From: a virus
Direction: 5' to 3' (one strand)
IMG/VR virus record: IMGVR_UViG_3300017783_000042
Location: 1 to 47,578 of that record
DNA: 47,578 bases
Numbering within the stretch: position 1 is the stretch's first letter; each line of letters starts with the position of its first letter. A program made the position numbers and the translations under genes. The notes below the pieces were generated by a model. That model saw nothing but the letters and a program-made list of their open reading frames with translations, made no database searches and was not told the DNA's origin. Of the stretch, positions 15,368-23,103 are shown piece by piece.

Positions 15368-16255
15368 ATGGAATTTTATCTTGATCTAGGTGCCGTAAAT
15401 GAAGAGGCAACCAAAATGAATAGTGCCGGCGGTGGTGCTAAATTCTTTTCGCGAAAAAAAATCGCAGCAAACTCAGATGTAGACATTCGAATTCTTCCTC
15501 CAGTAAAATCCTTAAATGGGCTTTTCTATCTTAAAGTAACTTCTTTTTGGGTTAATAAAAAGAATTACATCTCAGCAGCAACTTTTGGGGAACCTTGTGT
15601 AGGGTTGCAATACGTTAAAGCTATTGAGGCTTCTAATAATGCTGAAGCCAAAGCTCTTCTTGCCTCAAAGTCTTTCACAATTCAAGAAGAGTACGAATTA
15701 CCAATTCTTTTATTAGACCGTACAAGTGGTCAAACTAAAGTAATTGATGAATGTGTAAAAACTTTTGATTGTACTTGGGGACTTATCAAAAAATTTAATA
15801 ATTTGGTAAGTCACAGAAACTACCAAAATGGAAGCCCTCTGGGAATCATGGATCCTGCAAAAGGTTTCAATATTACCGTATCAAAATCTGTCGTAGCAGA
15901 TAAAACCAATTATGATGCAATGGTAATTCCAATGGCTGAGGAAATTGATGCTAAATACTGTTTAGAAATTCCTGATATTGTAGAAAATAATCGTAAAAAA
16001 TTAGTTTCTCAGGCTTATTTAAAAGGTGTATTTGATGCTTATTTCACAGGTACTCCGATGCCAGATGAATCAATCAAAAATCCTTTAACGAATACTACTC
16101 AGGCAGCCCCAGTTGTTGTAGCTCAACCAGTTGCTCCAGTTCAACCTGTAGTAGCAGCTCAACCAGCCCCAGTTGTAGAACCTGCTCCAGTCGTAACTCC
16201 AGCTCAACCTGCAGTTACAGGAGGAAGTTTGTTAGATAGATTGAATGCGCAATAA
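15368..16255 (+). CDS. Single-stranded DNA-binding protein, T4 gp32-like
   Basis: 295 aa. The core (about 30-220) follows the gp32 layout: VDIRILPP, a strand with FYLKVTSFWVNKKNY, a conserved EPCVGLQY segment, an EEYELPILLLDRT strand, W in CTWGLIKKF, and NYDAMVIP. The C-terminus is a long Ala/Pro/Val/Gln linker (about 235-280) and a short tip, SLLDRLNAQ. Phage SSBs usually have acidic tips that bind partners; here the tip is only mildly acidic. It coats ssDNA for the polymerase, helicase and recombination enzymes. It has its own promoter (P4), a hairpin in the leader and a strong terminator. Confidence 0.78.
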   Translation: MEFYLDLGAVNEEATKMNSAGGGAKFFSRKKIAANSDVDIRILPPVKSLNGLFYLKVTSFWVNKKNYISAATFGEPCVGLQYVKAIEASNNAEAKALLASKSFTIQEEYELPILLLDRTSGQTKVIDECVKTFDCTWGLIKKFNNLVSHRNYQNGSPLGIMDPAKGFNITVSKSVVADKTNYDAMVIPMAEEIDAKYCLEIPDIVENNRKKLVSQAYLKGVFDAYFTGTPMPDESIKNPLTNTTQAAPVVVAQPVAPVQPVVAAQPAPVVEPAPVVTPAQPAVTGGSLLDRLNAQ

Positions 16256-16261
16256 TTTATT

Positions 16262-16292
16262 ATCTCAGGTAGAAATATCTGAGATTTTTTTT
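16262..16292 (+). terminator. Intrinsic terminator of SSB
   Basis: ATCTCAG (16262-16268) pairs with CTGAGAT (16279-16285) and is followed by T's to 16292. Confidence 0.8.
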
Positions 16293-16313
16293 AACTTTTA
16301 AATTATTCATAAA

Positions 16314-16883
16314 ATGGAAAATACTGTAGTAGAAAATACTAATAAATGTAATTCATCCACCTTAAAAAAAGGTCAATACTTATCTGAAATTCAATTTTAT
16401 CAAGTAAGAGAAACTGACTCTTATAGAATTGAATTAAGAAATGAGAGAGGATTCGAATTTGGAGCTGCTAGAAAAATAGTAGCTGAAGGGATGTATTCCG
16501 CTGATCAATTCAAAGAGACTAAAAAAGTCTCAAGAACTGAAATGGCTGAAATTTTAACCTCCGCATATGGTGCAGTTTTCACAGTTTCTTTCCAGAAAAG
16601 AGTTACTGCAAAAGACATGAAAGAAACTGTAGCAAATTTCAATAAAGGAAATTTCAAATCTAAGAAAGAAATGGAGAAAGAAATCACATCTTCTTTCAAA
16701 GGAACTGAGAGAATTCTTATTGGATATTTAGTGAAGCCTGAACCTATTTTTGGTCGATGTATGTGTATTGATTTAGAAAAAGATAAAGGAGACAATCCTA
16801 AATGGGATGCTAGGCTTGTTTTAGTGACCCACGCCAATCTTAATTGGTTAATCTATAAGAACGTAAAGTACGTTATTAAATAG
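16314..16883 (+). CDS. Conserved hypothetical protein, 189 aa
   Basis: The C-terminal part (from about 80) has FTVSFQKR, then FGRCMCIDLE, RLVLVTHANLNWLI and NVKYVIK. This resembles small phage proteins with an F-T-V-x-F-x-K ... R-L-V core (a DUF2693-like pattern); the match is weak. It lies between the SSB terminator and another terminator, so it is a separate short unit just before the late region. No membrane segment. Function unknown. Confidence 0.6.
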   Translation: MENTVVENTNKCNSSTLKKGQYLSEIQFYQVRETDSYRIELRNERGFEFGAARKIVAEGMYSADQFKETKKVSRTEMAEILTSAYGAVFTVSFQKRVTAKDMKETVANFNKGNFKSKKEMEKEITSSFKGTERILIGYLVKPEPIFGRCMCIDLEKDKGDNPKWDARLVLVTHANLNWLIYKNVKYVIK

Positions 16884-16889
16884 GCTGTT

Positions 16890-16923
16890 AGGTGGGCTCA
16901 TTTTAATTAATTATCCCACCTTT
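16890..16923 (+). terminator. Intrinsic terminator, end of the early/middle region
   Basis: AGGTGGG (16890-16896) pairs with CCCACCT (16915-16921), then a short T-run. It separates the early/middle genes from the terminase operon. Confidence 0.7.
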
Positions 16924-16930
16924 CATTTTA

Positions 16931-16950
16931 TTTATGTAAATTTACCTATA
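16931..16950 (+). promoter_or_regulatory. Candidate late promoter at terminase
   Basis: TAAATTTA (16937-16944) resembles TAnnTTTG and lies only 5 nt before the ATG at 16950, so the transcript would start at or next to the start codon (leaderless). Confidence 0.4.
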
Positions 16951-17585
16951 TGGAAGAAAAGAAAATCACAGATAAGAATTTAGAACACGATAGAAGAGCA
17001 ACGACCATTGCTAATTTTAATGGTTCCAGGACTCCTTATCAAATTCAGGAAGATGTAGAAGAATCTATTGACCTTCTCGCTAGCAATCACACATGGGCTG
17101 AAATTGCTTACATTATTAATGGATTAAGGGATTATACAGTGACAGGAAAAGCTCTACAGCAAGCCTATAATAATAGAGTGAAAAGAGCTAAAATTGCGAT
17201 CTCAATAGAAGATGAAAAAAAGAATATGATTCAAGACCTTGAGGCGATTATGTTTAAAGCTATTCAATCCTACAATAAATCCTTAGATGGATTGACTCAT
17301 AAAACAACATCCAAAGAGATAGATAAAATCACAGGAAAAGTTTTAGGGAATCCTTATGAAGTCATAAAACATATGGAATCCCATGGAGATGTGAAATATC
17401 TTACCCTTTATATGAATGCCTTAGAGAAGAAGAGAATTCTTCTAGAAGGAGATAAACCAAAAACCCCTGAATTTAATATAAATTTCTTCATGAAAAATGC
17501 TGAAATAGAAGATGGGAAAACCACAATAGAAATACCAATTTCTTCAGAAGAAGAAGCTAAAAAATTAGGTTCTGAATATGAATGA
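16950..17585 (+). CDS. terS: Terminase small subunit (probable)
   Basis: 211 aa. The N-terminal half contains a probable helix-turn-helix region (ASNHTWAEIAYIINGLRDYT, about 48-67), then a helical central part and an acidic C-terminus (SSEEEAKKLGSEYE). Terminase small subunits recognise phage DNA and hold the large subunit. The assignment comes mainly from position: it overlaps the large-subunit gene by 8 nt and is the first gene of the late operon. Sequence conservation in this family is low. Confidence 0.65.
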   Translation: MEEKKITDKNLEHDRRATTIANFNGSRTPYQIQEDVEESIDLLASNHTWAEIAYIINGLRDYTVTGKALQQAYNNRVKRAKIAISIEDEKKNMIQDLEAIMFKAIQSYNKSLDGLTHKTTSKEIDKITGKVLGNPYEVIKHMESHGDVKYLTLYMNALEKKRILLEGDKPKTPEFNINFFMKNAEIEDGKTTIEIPISSEEEAKKLGSEYE

Positions 17586-18888
17586 AAAATCAATAAAGCA
17601 AAGTTTTAAATTACATGATTTCTATACTCCACTTTATTATTGGAATAGAGATTCTTTAAAAAGATATAGAGTAAACCAGGGAGGGACAAGTTCTTCTAAA
17701 ACCTGGTCTATTATGCAGCTCCTTACGAACATTGCTGTGAAGAAAAAAACTAGAATCACAGTAGTTGCTCAGACTGCAGATTCTTTGGAGAGAGGGGCGT
17801 TAAGAGATTTTAAAGAACAGTTGAAATTATCAGACAACTTAAAGCTATTTATCAAAGATCCTGATTTGGTCAGAGGACCTTATCAATTTTTGAATGGTTC
17901 AGTAATGGAATTTAAGAATCTGAAAGATGGAGCAAGTGCTAGACATGGTAAGAGAGATATTTTATTTTTGAATGAAGCCAATTCTATTAATTACGAGGCA
18001 GCTTCTCAACTAATGGTAAGAACATCGGAAACCATTTTTATTGATTACAATAGTGATGCTAGATTCTGGGTTCATAAAGAAATAATCCCTAGAAAAAATT
18101 GTGATTTATTTATTTCGAATTATAAACATAATAGCTATTGTCCAGCTCAAGTGATAGAAGAGCTATTAGAATATAAGAAAAAGTGGGAAACTTCAGGAAA
18201 TTTAGTTCTAAGGCAAGTGTTCGAAGAAAGCAGAACAAAAGCTGATTTTAAAGCCTGGGATAAAACTTCTAATAAATATTGGAAAAATAAGTGGTATGTT
18301 TACGGGATAGGATTGACGGGAGTAACAGAGGGAGCAATATTTGAAGAAGTTTTTTATAGAAATCTCTTACCTTTAGGATTGAAAAAAGTAGCTTATGCTA
18401 TGGATTGGGGATTTACAAATGACCCAACTACTTTATTAAAAGCGGGTATGAGGAGAGGGAAAATATTTGCTAAAGAATTACTATATGAAACTCATCTTAC
18501 TACTCCTGATGTAATTGCTAAATTTAAGAAATTAGGAATAAATAAAAAAGATTTAATTATTGCTGATAATTCTAATTTAGATGCAATCCAGCAAATAAGA
18601 AATGCTGGTTATAATATGGTTCCAGCAAAGAAAGGTCCAGGCTCTGTGAAGGGGGGAATAAATGCTTTATTAGGTCATGAAATTCACTTGACAAATGATT
18701 CTAAAAATTGGCAGGTAGAGCAAGAGAATTATAAATGGAAAAAGAATAAAGGGGAATGGACTAATGACCCTATTGATGATTATAATCACCTTTGGGATGG
18801 GCTCCGTTATTGGTATCAGCATTTCCATAAACCAGCAAAGAAAAATTCACGCGCTCGACAACAAAGAAGAGTACGAAAAGTTAGATAA
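17578..18888 (+). CDS. terL: Terminase large subunit
   Basis: 436 aa, Terminase_3-like. The ATPase domain has a P-loop QGGTSSSKT (34-42) and Walker B ILFLNEAN (128-135, E133). The RNase H-fold nuclease has acidic residues D276 (AMDWGF), D330 (IADNSN) and D407 (WDGLRY). It translocates DNA into the procapsid and cuts it. The in-frame closure of this sequence across its ends agrees with headful packaging and circular permutation, although cos packaging with a circularised assembly is not excluded. Length is normal. Confidence 0.93.
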   Translation: MNEKSIKQSFKLHDFYTPLYYWNRDSLKRYRVNQGGTSSSKTWSIMQLLTNIAVKKKTRITVVAQTADSLERGALRDFKEQLKLSDNLKLFIKDPDLVRGPYQFLNGSVMEFKNLKDGASARHGKRDILFLNEANSINYEAASQLMVRTSETIFIDYNSDARFWVHKEIIPRKNCDLFISNYKHNSYCPAQVIEELLEYKKKWETSGNLVLRQVFEESRTKADFKAWDKTSNKYWKNKWYVYGIGLTGVTEGAIFEEVFYRNLLPLGLKKVAYAMDWGFTNDPTTLLKAGMRRGKIFAKELLYETHLTTPDVIAKFKKLGINKKDLIIADNSNLDAIQQIRNAGYNMVPAKKGPGSVKGGINALLGHEIHLTNDSKNWQVEQENYKWKKNKGEWTNDPIDDYNHLWDGLRYWYQHFHKPAKKNSRARQQRRVRKVR

Positions 18889-18917
18889 ATATATTTTTTA
18901 ATTTAAACAAAATTACA

Positions 18918-19391
18918 ATGAATATTGTAGAACATTTAATCGGAGCACTGAAGCTAGCAAAAGCTCAAGAATCCATAACTAAAGATGCAACCCTGGCCCA
19001 CGCTATTGGAGCTTTGATTAACCAAAGATTTCCAGGTAATGAATTAGAAGTCCAGGCAATTATTCAGGGAAGAACTGTAGAAGTTGTTTCCGATAAAGCC
19101 CCAATTGGAATGAGAAATTGGCAGCCGGGAAAGCATACGACCCCAGCGGCCTCAACGGTAGAACCTCAGGATGTTGTGGGTGATGATGAAGATGAAATCG
19201 ATTTAGATCTAATCAGTTCTCTGAATGCTCAGCAACTTTTAGACCATTTTAAAACTATTCCTTTGATGAAGGAATTCGCTAAAAATCTCGGTTTTGATGT
19301 TGACCATTCTTTAGAAGGTTTTGATTTTGTCGAAAGTTTCCAAGAAGAGATCATTTTAAGAGCTTCTGACAACTTAGCAGAAGAAGAATGA
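18918..19391 (+). CDS. Hypothetical late protein, 157 aa
   Basis: Helical N-terminus, a Thr/Pro/acidic linker (about 75-98, with DDEDEIDLD), and an acidic helical C-terminal domain from about 100 (LNAQQLLDHFKTIPLMKEFA). It overlaps the tail chaperone gene by 4 nt. The domain-linker-domain plan resembles adaptor or head-completion accessory proteins, but I do not recognise a family. Confidence 0.6.
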   Translation: MNIVEHLIGALKLAKAQESITKDATLAHAIGALINQRFPGNELEVQAIIQGRTVEVVSDKAPIGMRNWQPGKHTTPAASTVEPQDVVGDDEDEIDLDLISSLNAQQLLDHFKTIPLMKEFAKNLGFDVDHSLEGFDFVESFQEEIILRASDNLAEEE

Positions 19392-20191
19392 GACAAATAA
19401 CCATTACAGATTCTTTTGACCAGCAGCATACCTTAGATTTGCCAGATCAGCTAGATGAATTCAAATTGAGTTCTAAAATAGCTTTTGATGTATGTGCTGA
19501 GGATATTGCTTTATGGTTGAAAGAATCTTTGGAAAATGAAACATTGGAAAGAGATGGAAATTTTTACCTATATTTGTTGTGTAAAGCCATCTCAGAATTT
19601 TTAGACTATCCTCTTCATAAAATTATTAGATTTGATGTAAAAGATCTGATGAATGAGGATGGGAGTTTAAAAACCCATGTACTACAGCAGCATGTTGACG
19701 ACCTTCAAGGAAAATCTGAAGACATAGATTTTGATAGCGCCGAATCGGCTTTAAATACTATTTATTTCTATATCAAAAAATTGATAGATTCTTATGAATT
19801 TCAATTCAGAAAAGAAGATAATTACACATTTGAATGGAAAGGAAAAACCTGGGAAATACCTTATGCTACAATGAACCTTTTAGGAGGAAAATCTTTTTCA
19901 AAGGTGTCAGTAGCTCAATCTGTTAATATCCTGAATATCAAAAAGAATTTAGCTGATATTAATTCGAGTAAAAAAAGGACCTTAGGAGATACAGAAGAAA
20001 TTATGAATGTGAGATTTACGGGGGCAATAAAAATAATTTCTTGCACTACTAAATTAAAAGATGAGGAACTTCCTTTAGACGATATTCCTTTCCAAAATTT
20101 AGTAAAAAATCGAATGACAGAATTTCAGGATATTAATTATAAATTAGGAATGGACATTCTTTTTTTTTCGATTCTTTCTACGAAGAATTAA
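19388..20191 (+). CDS. Tail assembly chaperone, short form (gpG-like)
   Basis: 267 aa, ending STKN just after a run of nine T's. The N-terminal half is acidic and helical; the middle has FEWKGKTWEIPYATMNLL and KVSVAQSVNILNIKK, and PLDDIPFQNLVKNRMTEFQDI precedes the slip site. Siphophage tail chaperones are made in two forms by ribosomal -1 slippage, the longer one binding the tape measure protein. Here the short form ends 10 codons beyond the T-run and a -1 extension is open to 20421. The chaperone identity rests on the frameshift, the late-operon position and general features. Confidence 0.68.
   Translation: MRQITITDSFDQQHTLDLPDQLDEFKLSSKIAFDVCAEDIALWLKESLENETLERDGNFYLYLLCKAISEFLDYPLHKIIRFDVKDLMNEDGSLKTHVLQQHVDDLQGKSEDIDFDSAESALNTIYFYIKKLIDSYEFQFRKEDNYTFEWKGKTWEIPYATMNLLGGKSFSKVSVAQSVNILNIKKNLADINSSKKRTLGDTEEIMNVRFTGAIKIISCTTKLKDEELPLDDIPFQNLVKNRMTEFQDINYKLGMDILFFSILSTKN
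20159..20168 (+). promoter_or_regulatory. -1 ribosomal frameshift site
   Basis: C followed by nine T's (20160-20168), read CTT TTT TTT TCG in frame 0. Slipping back one base gives CTT TTT TTT TTC GAT and opens 84 further codons. Confidence 0.7.
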
Positions 20192-20421
20192 AATCCGATT
20201 CAGACAACCATTATTTCTTTTTTCCTCCAGAGAATTCTAGTGAAGAAGCAAACGAGGAAAATAGGAAAATTTGGAAAAGAGCAGGGTTCAATTCTATTTA
20301 TACAAGACTCTTAAATTTAGGAGCTTTTAATGGATTAGAAAATACTCCATTAAGATCAATAAAATCTGCAGACTTTCAGGAGGCTGTTAGAATTCTTTCA
20401 CTTAAAAACATGGGATTATGA
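20167..20421 (+). CDS. Tail assembly chaperone, -1 frame extension (gpGT-like)
   Basis: Read after a -1 slip at the T-run, this frame continues FDSFYEELKSD ... and ends RILSLKNMGL at TGA 20419-20421. The product joins 19388-20167 with 20167-20421, giving 344 aa. Without it, 226 nt between 20191 and 20418 would be an odd gap in a packed operon. The next gene's ATG overlaps this stop as ATGA, the coupling seen elsewhere here, which strongly supports translation of the frame. The extension is hydrophilic and helical, with Trp/Arg/Leu-rich segments (KIWKRAGF, IYTRLLNLGAF) that could bind the tape measure. Confidence 0.68.
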   Translation, partial: FDSFYEELKSDSDNHYFFFPPENSSEEANEENRKIWKRAGFNSIYTRLLNLGAFNGLENTPLRSIKSADFQEAVRILSLKNMGL

Positions 20422-20639
20422 AAACCATATCACTTAAAGTATTCTCACTCTGTAACGATTTGAGCGAGTTTCACGAAGAATTATCATCAGAAAGAAGTTG
20501 TGATGTCTATATTGATTATACAGCAAACTCTGAAAAATTCTTAGAAGAAGAAGGATTTGATAATGATGAAGTTGCAAATAAATTAATTAATTTAGGTTGC
20601 GAAGAAAATGAAAAAGTATTAATTCACATAGATTATTAA
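20418..20639 (+). CDS. Hypothetical acidic protein, 73 aa
   Basis: Strongly acidic, with two short strands likely at the ends (TISLKVFSL, EKVLIHIDY) around an acidic helix. Its start codon overlaps the stop of the frameshifted chaperone. No family recognised. Confidence 0.6.
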   Translation: MKTISLKVFSLCNDLSEFHEELSSERSCDVYIDYTANSEKFLEEEGFDNDEVANKLINLGCEENEKVLIHIDY

Positions 20640-20642
20640 AAA

Positions 20643-21014
20643 ATGAAATACAAAGTTAATAAAAAACAAAGAAAACAATTGAAACAAATTGCTGGAACCT
20701 ATCCACCTTCAATTGTACCCTTTCAAAATACTTCTCCAATAACTGGAGCAGAACTTTTGAAAGATGAGAAATATATTGAGAAATTTGGTAATTTGATCGA
20801 TGGAAAACCTATTGATCCCGATAAAAAATATGGAATGAGTCATGTAGATTTTCGGCCATTAAATCACCAAAGAAGAATTGTAAAATTCTATAAAGAATGG
20901 GGACCAGATCAATACTTGACCAGATATAATAACTGGTTCCAAGAACATGCGAAAAGTATGTATGAACAATTTCCTCATATGTTTAAAAAATCCTCCTCAG
21001 AAGAAGAGGAATAA
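20643..21014 (+). CDS. Hypothetical protein, 123 aa
   Basis: Basic N-terminus (MKYKVNKKQRKQLKQ), an aromatic-rich middle (FYKEWGPDQYLTRYNNWFQ) and a Ser/Glu tail (SSSEEEE). It starts 3 nt after the preceding gene. It has no membrane segment. It could be a small virion or assembly protein; unknown. Confidence 0.6.
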   Translation: MKYKVNKKQRKQLKQIAGTYPPSIVPFQNTSPITGAELLKDEKYIEKFGNLIDGKPIDPDKKYGMSHVDFRPLNHQRRIVKFYKEWGPDQYLTRYNNWFQEHAKSMYEQFPHMFKKSSSEEEE

Positions 21015-21024
21015 AATCTAAATT

Positions 21025-21735
21025 ATGACACTTCACCAGTTCTTTGAAATCTGCTATGATTTCGTGCAATTTTACCCTACTCAGCAAAATCTCTGTAAAA
21101 GATTAAATACCTTTGCAGCAATAGAATCTTATTCAGATTTGAATGCTGCAAACTTAGGGAAAACCGTTCAAGAAATTGACAAGAAATTCTTCTATTCAAG
21201 ATCTTGGGCAAATAACCATTTGAACCCCTCTCAGTTAGATTATGATTACCCTGTAATGATAGCATTTGATAAGTCTCTTGCTTTGACTAATGTTATGTCT
21301 CCCAGGTCTCAAACCCAATACGTGATTGAAATTGCTTTTTTGGATAAACATGTACAATCTGTTAACTCTGTAGATCTCTGTTCTAATAGGAACAGAAATG
21401 AGATTTTTAAGGACACAGAAAACTTCATGATGAATTTCTTTGAATACCTTAAAGATATTGTTTATATTGACTCAGAGTCAAAATATATCTCTTTAGCAGT
21501 ATTGAGAGCTGGTGGAAGTGTAGAAGAACCGAATGAAGCAGAAACAAGGAAAATCCAAAAGGGATTTAATGACGTAAACAGAAATTTATTTGCATCAAGA
21601 TGGGAAGGTGGTTTGGATGATTTGCAAGGTACATTTTTTGAATTTAATTTATCCCTTCACAACTGTGGGAAATTCCAATGGAATGCTGAAACTTCTTCAA
21701 TTGAAGTTTCAGGAGATTTAGGATGTTGTGACTAA
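21025..21735 (+). CDS. Hypothetical late protein, 236 aa
   Basis: A mixed alpha/beta protein ending in a beta-rich part (FFEFNLSLHNCGKFQW ... GDLGCCD) with a terminal CC pair. It lies in the late operon between the chaperone and the lysin. The size and beta-rich end would suit a tail terminator or neck protein, but this is a guess from context. Not recognised by motif. Confidence 0.6.
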   Translation: MTLHQFFEICYDFVQFYPTQQNLCKRLNTFAAIESYSDLNAANLGKTVQEIDKKFFYSRSWANNHLNPSQLDYDYPVMIAFDKSLALTNVMSPRSQTQYVIEIAFLDKHVQSVNSVDLCSNRNRNEIFKDTENFMMNFFEYLKDIVYIDSESKYISLAVLRAGGSVEEPNEAETRKIQKGFNDVNRNLFASRWEGGLDDLQGTFFEFNLSLHNCGKFQWNAETSSIEVSGDLGCCD

Positions 21736-21747
21736 AAAAAAGAACAT

Positions 21748-22455
21748 ATGAAAAAGATAAACATTATTTTAATTATTACTGGACTTATTATGATTTATTT
21801 CGTTGATATTTCAGTAGAAATAAAAACTAAGTCAAATTTATTTTCTGTAGAAGAACCAATTCCAAATAAATTGATTATTCCAGAATTAGTGGTTGCAGCA
21901 ACTCCACCGATAACTTCTAAGGCCGTCAAACCTAAAACTAAGGTTATCAAGCCGAAACCTAAAAAGAAGCCTAAGAAGTTGTCTAAATACGTTCCTAGTA
22001 CTTCCCACATGAGATATATCAAAAGGTTTTCAGACGTTGCTGTAGATGAGATGCTATTGTATGGAATCCCAGCAAGTATAACTCTTGCCCAAGGGATTCA
22101 TGAAAGTAATGCTGGAAATAGTGCTTTAGCTTTAAAAGCAAATAATCATTTCGGAATAAAATGTAAGAAGAATTGGACTGGCCCATCTTTTGCTCATAAA
22201 GATGATGATTATGATAAAAATGGGAATCTAATAAAATCATGTTTCAGAAAATATAAAGGTCCATGGCAATCATTTAGAGATCATTCTAAATTCTTAGGAA
22301 AACCCAGGTATGCTCATTTAAAATCTTATGGAAATGATTATAAGAAATGGGCACATGGTTTGAAGAAACAAGGGTATGCTACTGACCCTTTATATGCAGA
22401 AAAATTAATCAGATTAATAGAAGGTTTAAAACTTGACAAATATGACTCTCAATAA
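21748..22455 (+). CDS. Peptidoglycan hydrolase, N-acetylglucosaminidase (GH73/FlgJ-like)
   Basis: 235 aa: an N-terminal hydrophobic segment (INIILIITGLIMIYFV, about 4-18) that could act as a signal anchor, a Lys/Pro-rich linker (about 55-80), then the glucosaminidase domain from about 85. ITLAQGIHESNAGNSALALK contains the catalytic Glu (E119), followed by NNHFGIKC, YKGPWQSFRDH and a C-terminal YAEKLIRLIE, all typical of FlgJ-type GH73 enzymes. It cuts the glycan backbone. The anchor suggests Sec-dependent export of an endolysin that works without a large holin hole, but a virion-entry role is possible because it lies among tail genes. Confidence 0.85.
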   Translation: MKKINIILIITGLIMIYFVDISVEIKTKSNLFSVEEPIPNKLIIPELVVAATPPITSKAVKPKTKVIKPKPKKKPKKLSKYVPSTSHMRYIKRFSDVAVDEMLLYGIPASITLAQGIHESNAGNSALALKANNHFGIKCKKNWTGPSFAHKDDDYDKNGNLIKSCFRKYKGPWQSFRDHSKFLGKPRYAHLKSYGNDYKKWAHGLKKQGYATDPLYAEKLIRLIEGLKLDKYDSQ

Positions 22456-22999
22456 AGATTTAGAGAAAGATTTAGAATATGTAATGTCTCTTTTAAAATT
22501 AGAATTAGGGTCTAAATTAATCGCTCAAGGTCGAGCAACATCCCAGACCTCAAGTGAGTTAATTAAATCTATCGAGCCAAGGATAAAATCCTTGGCTTTT
22601 TTACTTGTTGGAGAAATGTATATGAACGACTATTGGATATATGTCGAGAAAGGTGTAAAAGGTTCTAAAGTCCCATATGGAGGTCGTAAGACAGGGAAAA
22701 AAGTAAGCAAATATATTCAAGCATTAATTGGATGGTTTCGATTAAGGAGGGGGTTAGGACAAAAGCAAGCAAAAAGAGCAGCATTTGCCACAGCTAATGT
22801 GCATAAAAAAGAGGGAATTCCATCAAGAAATAGTTTCAGATTTTCCAAAGATGGGACTAGACTCGGATTTGTTGATTCAACTTTAAAGAAATATGAACAG
22901 AAAATCCAGGATTTAATGGAAGAAAGGACTGGAGATTCTGTGGAAAAAGCATTCTTTTCAATCTTAACTGATGTCCAATCTATTCTAACACAGGCATAG
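22442..22999 (+). CDS. HK97-gp10-like tail/head-tail protein
   Basis: About 185 aa from ATG 22442; a TTG at 22433 is the alternative. The middle has VEKGVKGSKVP and a W-F/R-rich helix, then FATANVHKKEGIPSRNSF. The pattern of a ligand-like G-x-x-x-x-x-P-Y-G-G stretch followed by A-x-x-I-x-x-x-G-I resembles HK97 gp10-type tail-completion proteins. It overlaps the lysin gene by 14 nt. A hairpin with a T-run sits inside the coding region at 22576. Confidence 0.6.
   Translation: MTLNKDLEKDLEYVMSLLKLELGSKLIAQGRATSQTSSELIKSIEPRIKSLAFLLVGEMYMNDYWIYVEKGVKGSKVPYGGRKTGKKVSKYIQALIGWFRLRRGLGQKQAKRAAFATANVHKKEGIPSRNSFRFSKDGTRLGFVDSTLKKYEQKIQDLMEERTGDSVEKAFFSILTDVQSILTQA
22576..22602 (+). terminator. Terminator-like hairpin inside the gp10-like gene
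   Basis: GCCAAGG (22576-22582) pairs perfectly with CCTTGGC (22590-22596), flanked by one more A-T pair and followed by six T's (22597-22602). It is a textbook intrinsic terminator, but lies about 135 nt into a coding region, so it may attenuate the tail operon when translation is weak. Confidence 0.5.
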
Positions 23000-23009
23000 C
23001 TTTGAACAG

Positions 23010-23034
23010 AAAGTGTGCGACATAGGGTGGAGGA
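23010..23034 (+). repeat. GCGACATAGGGT element, copy B
   Basis: GTGCGACATAGGGTGGA (23015-23031), with AAGT before it, is identical over 21 bases to the reverse complement of 37539-37559, and it resembles 9913-9937. No downstream partner arm is present here, so it does not form the dut-type terminator. Confidence 0.65.
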
Positions 23035-23040
23035 CAGAAG

Positions 23041-23076
23041 GAGACTTGCTGCAACCCGCTAGCGAAGCTCGCGCCA
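23041..23076. repeat. GC-rich hairpin island
   Basis: CGCTAGCG is a perfect 8-bp palindrome and the following GCGA-AGC-TCGC can form a small hairpin. The stretch is far richer in GC than anything around it, in an intergenic gap between two late genes. It has the look of a REP-like or acquired element. Confidence 0.4.
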
Positions 23077-23103
23077 GGAATAAGAAACTAAATACCTAAA
23101 AAT

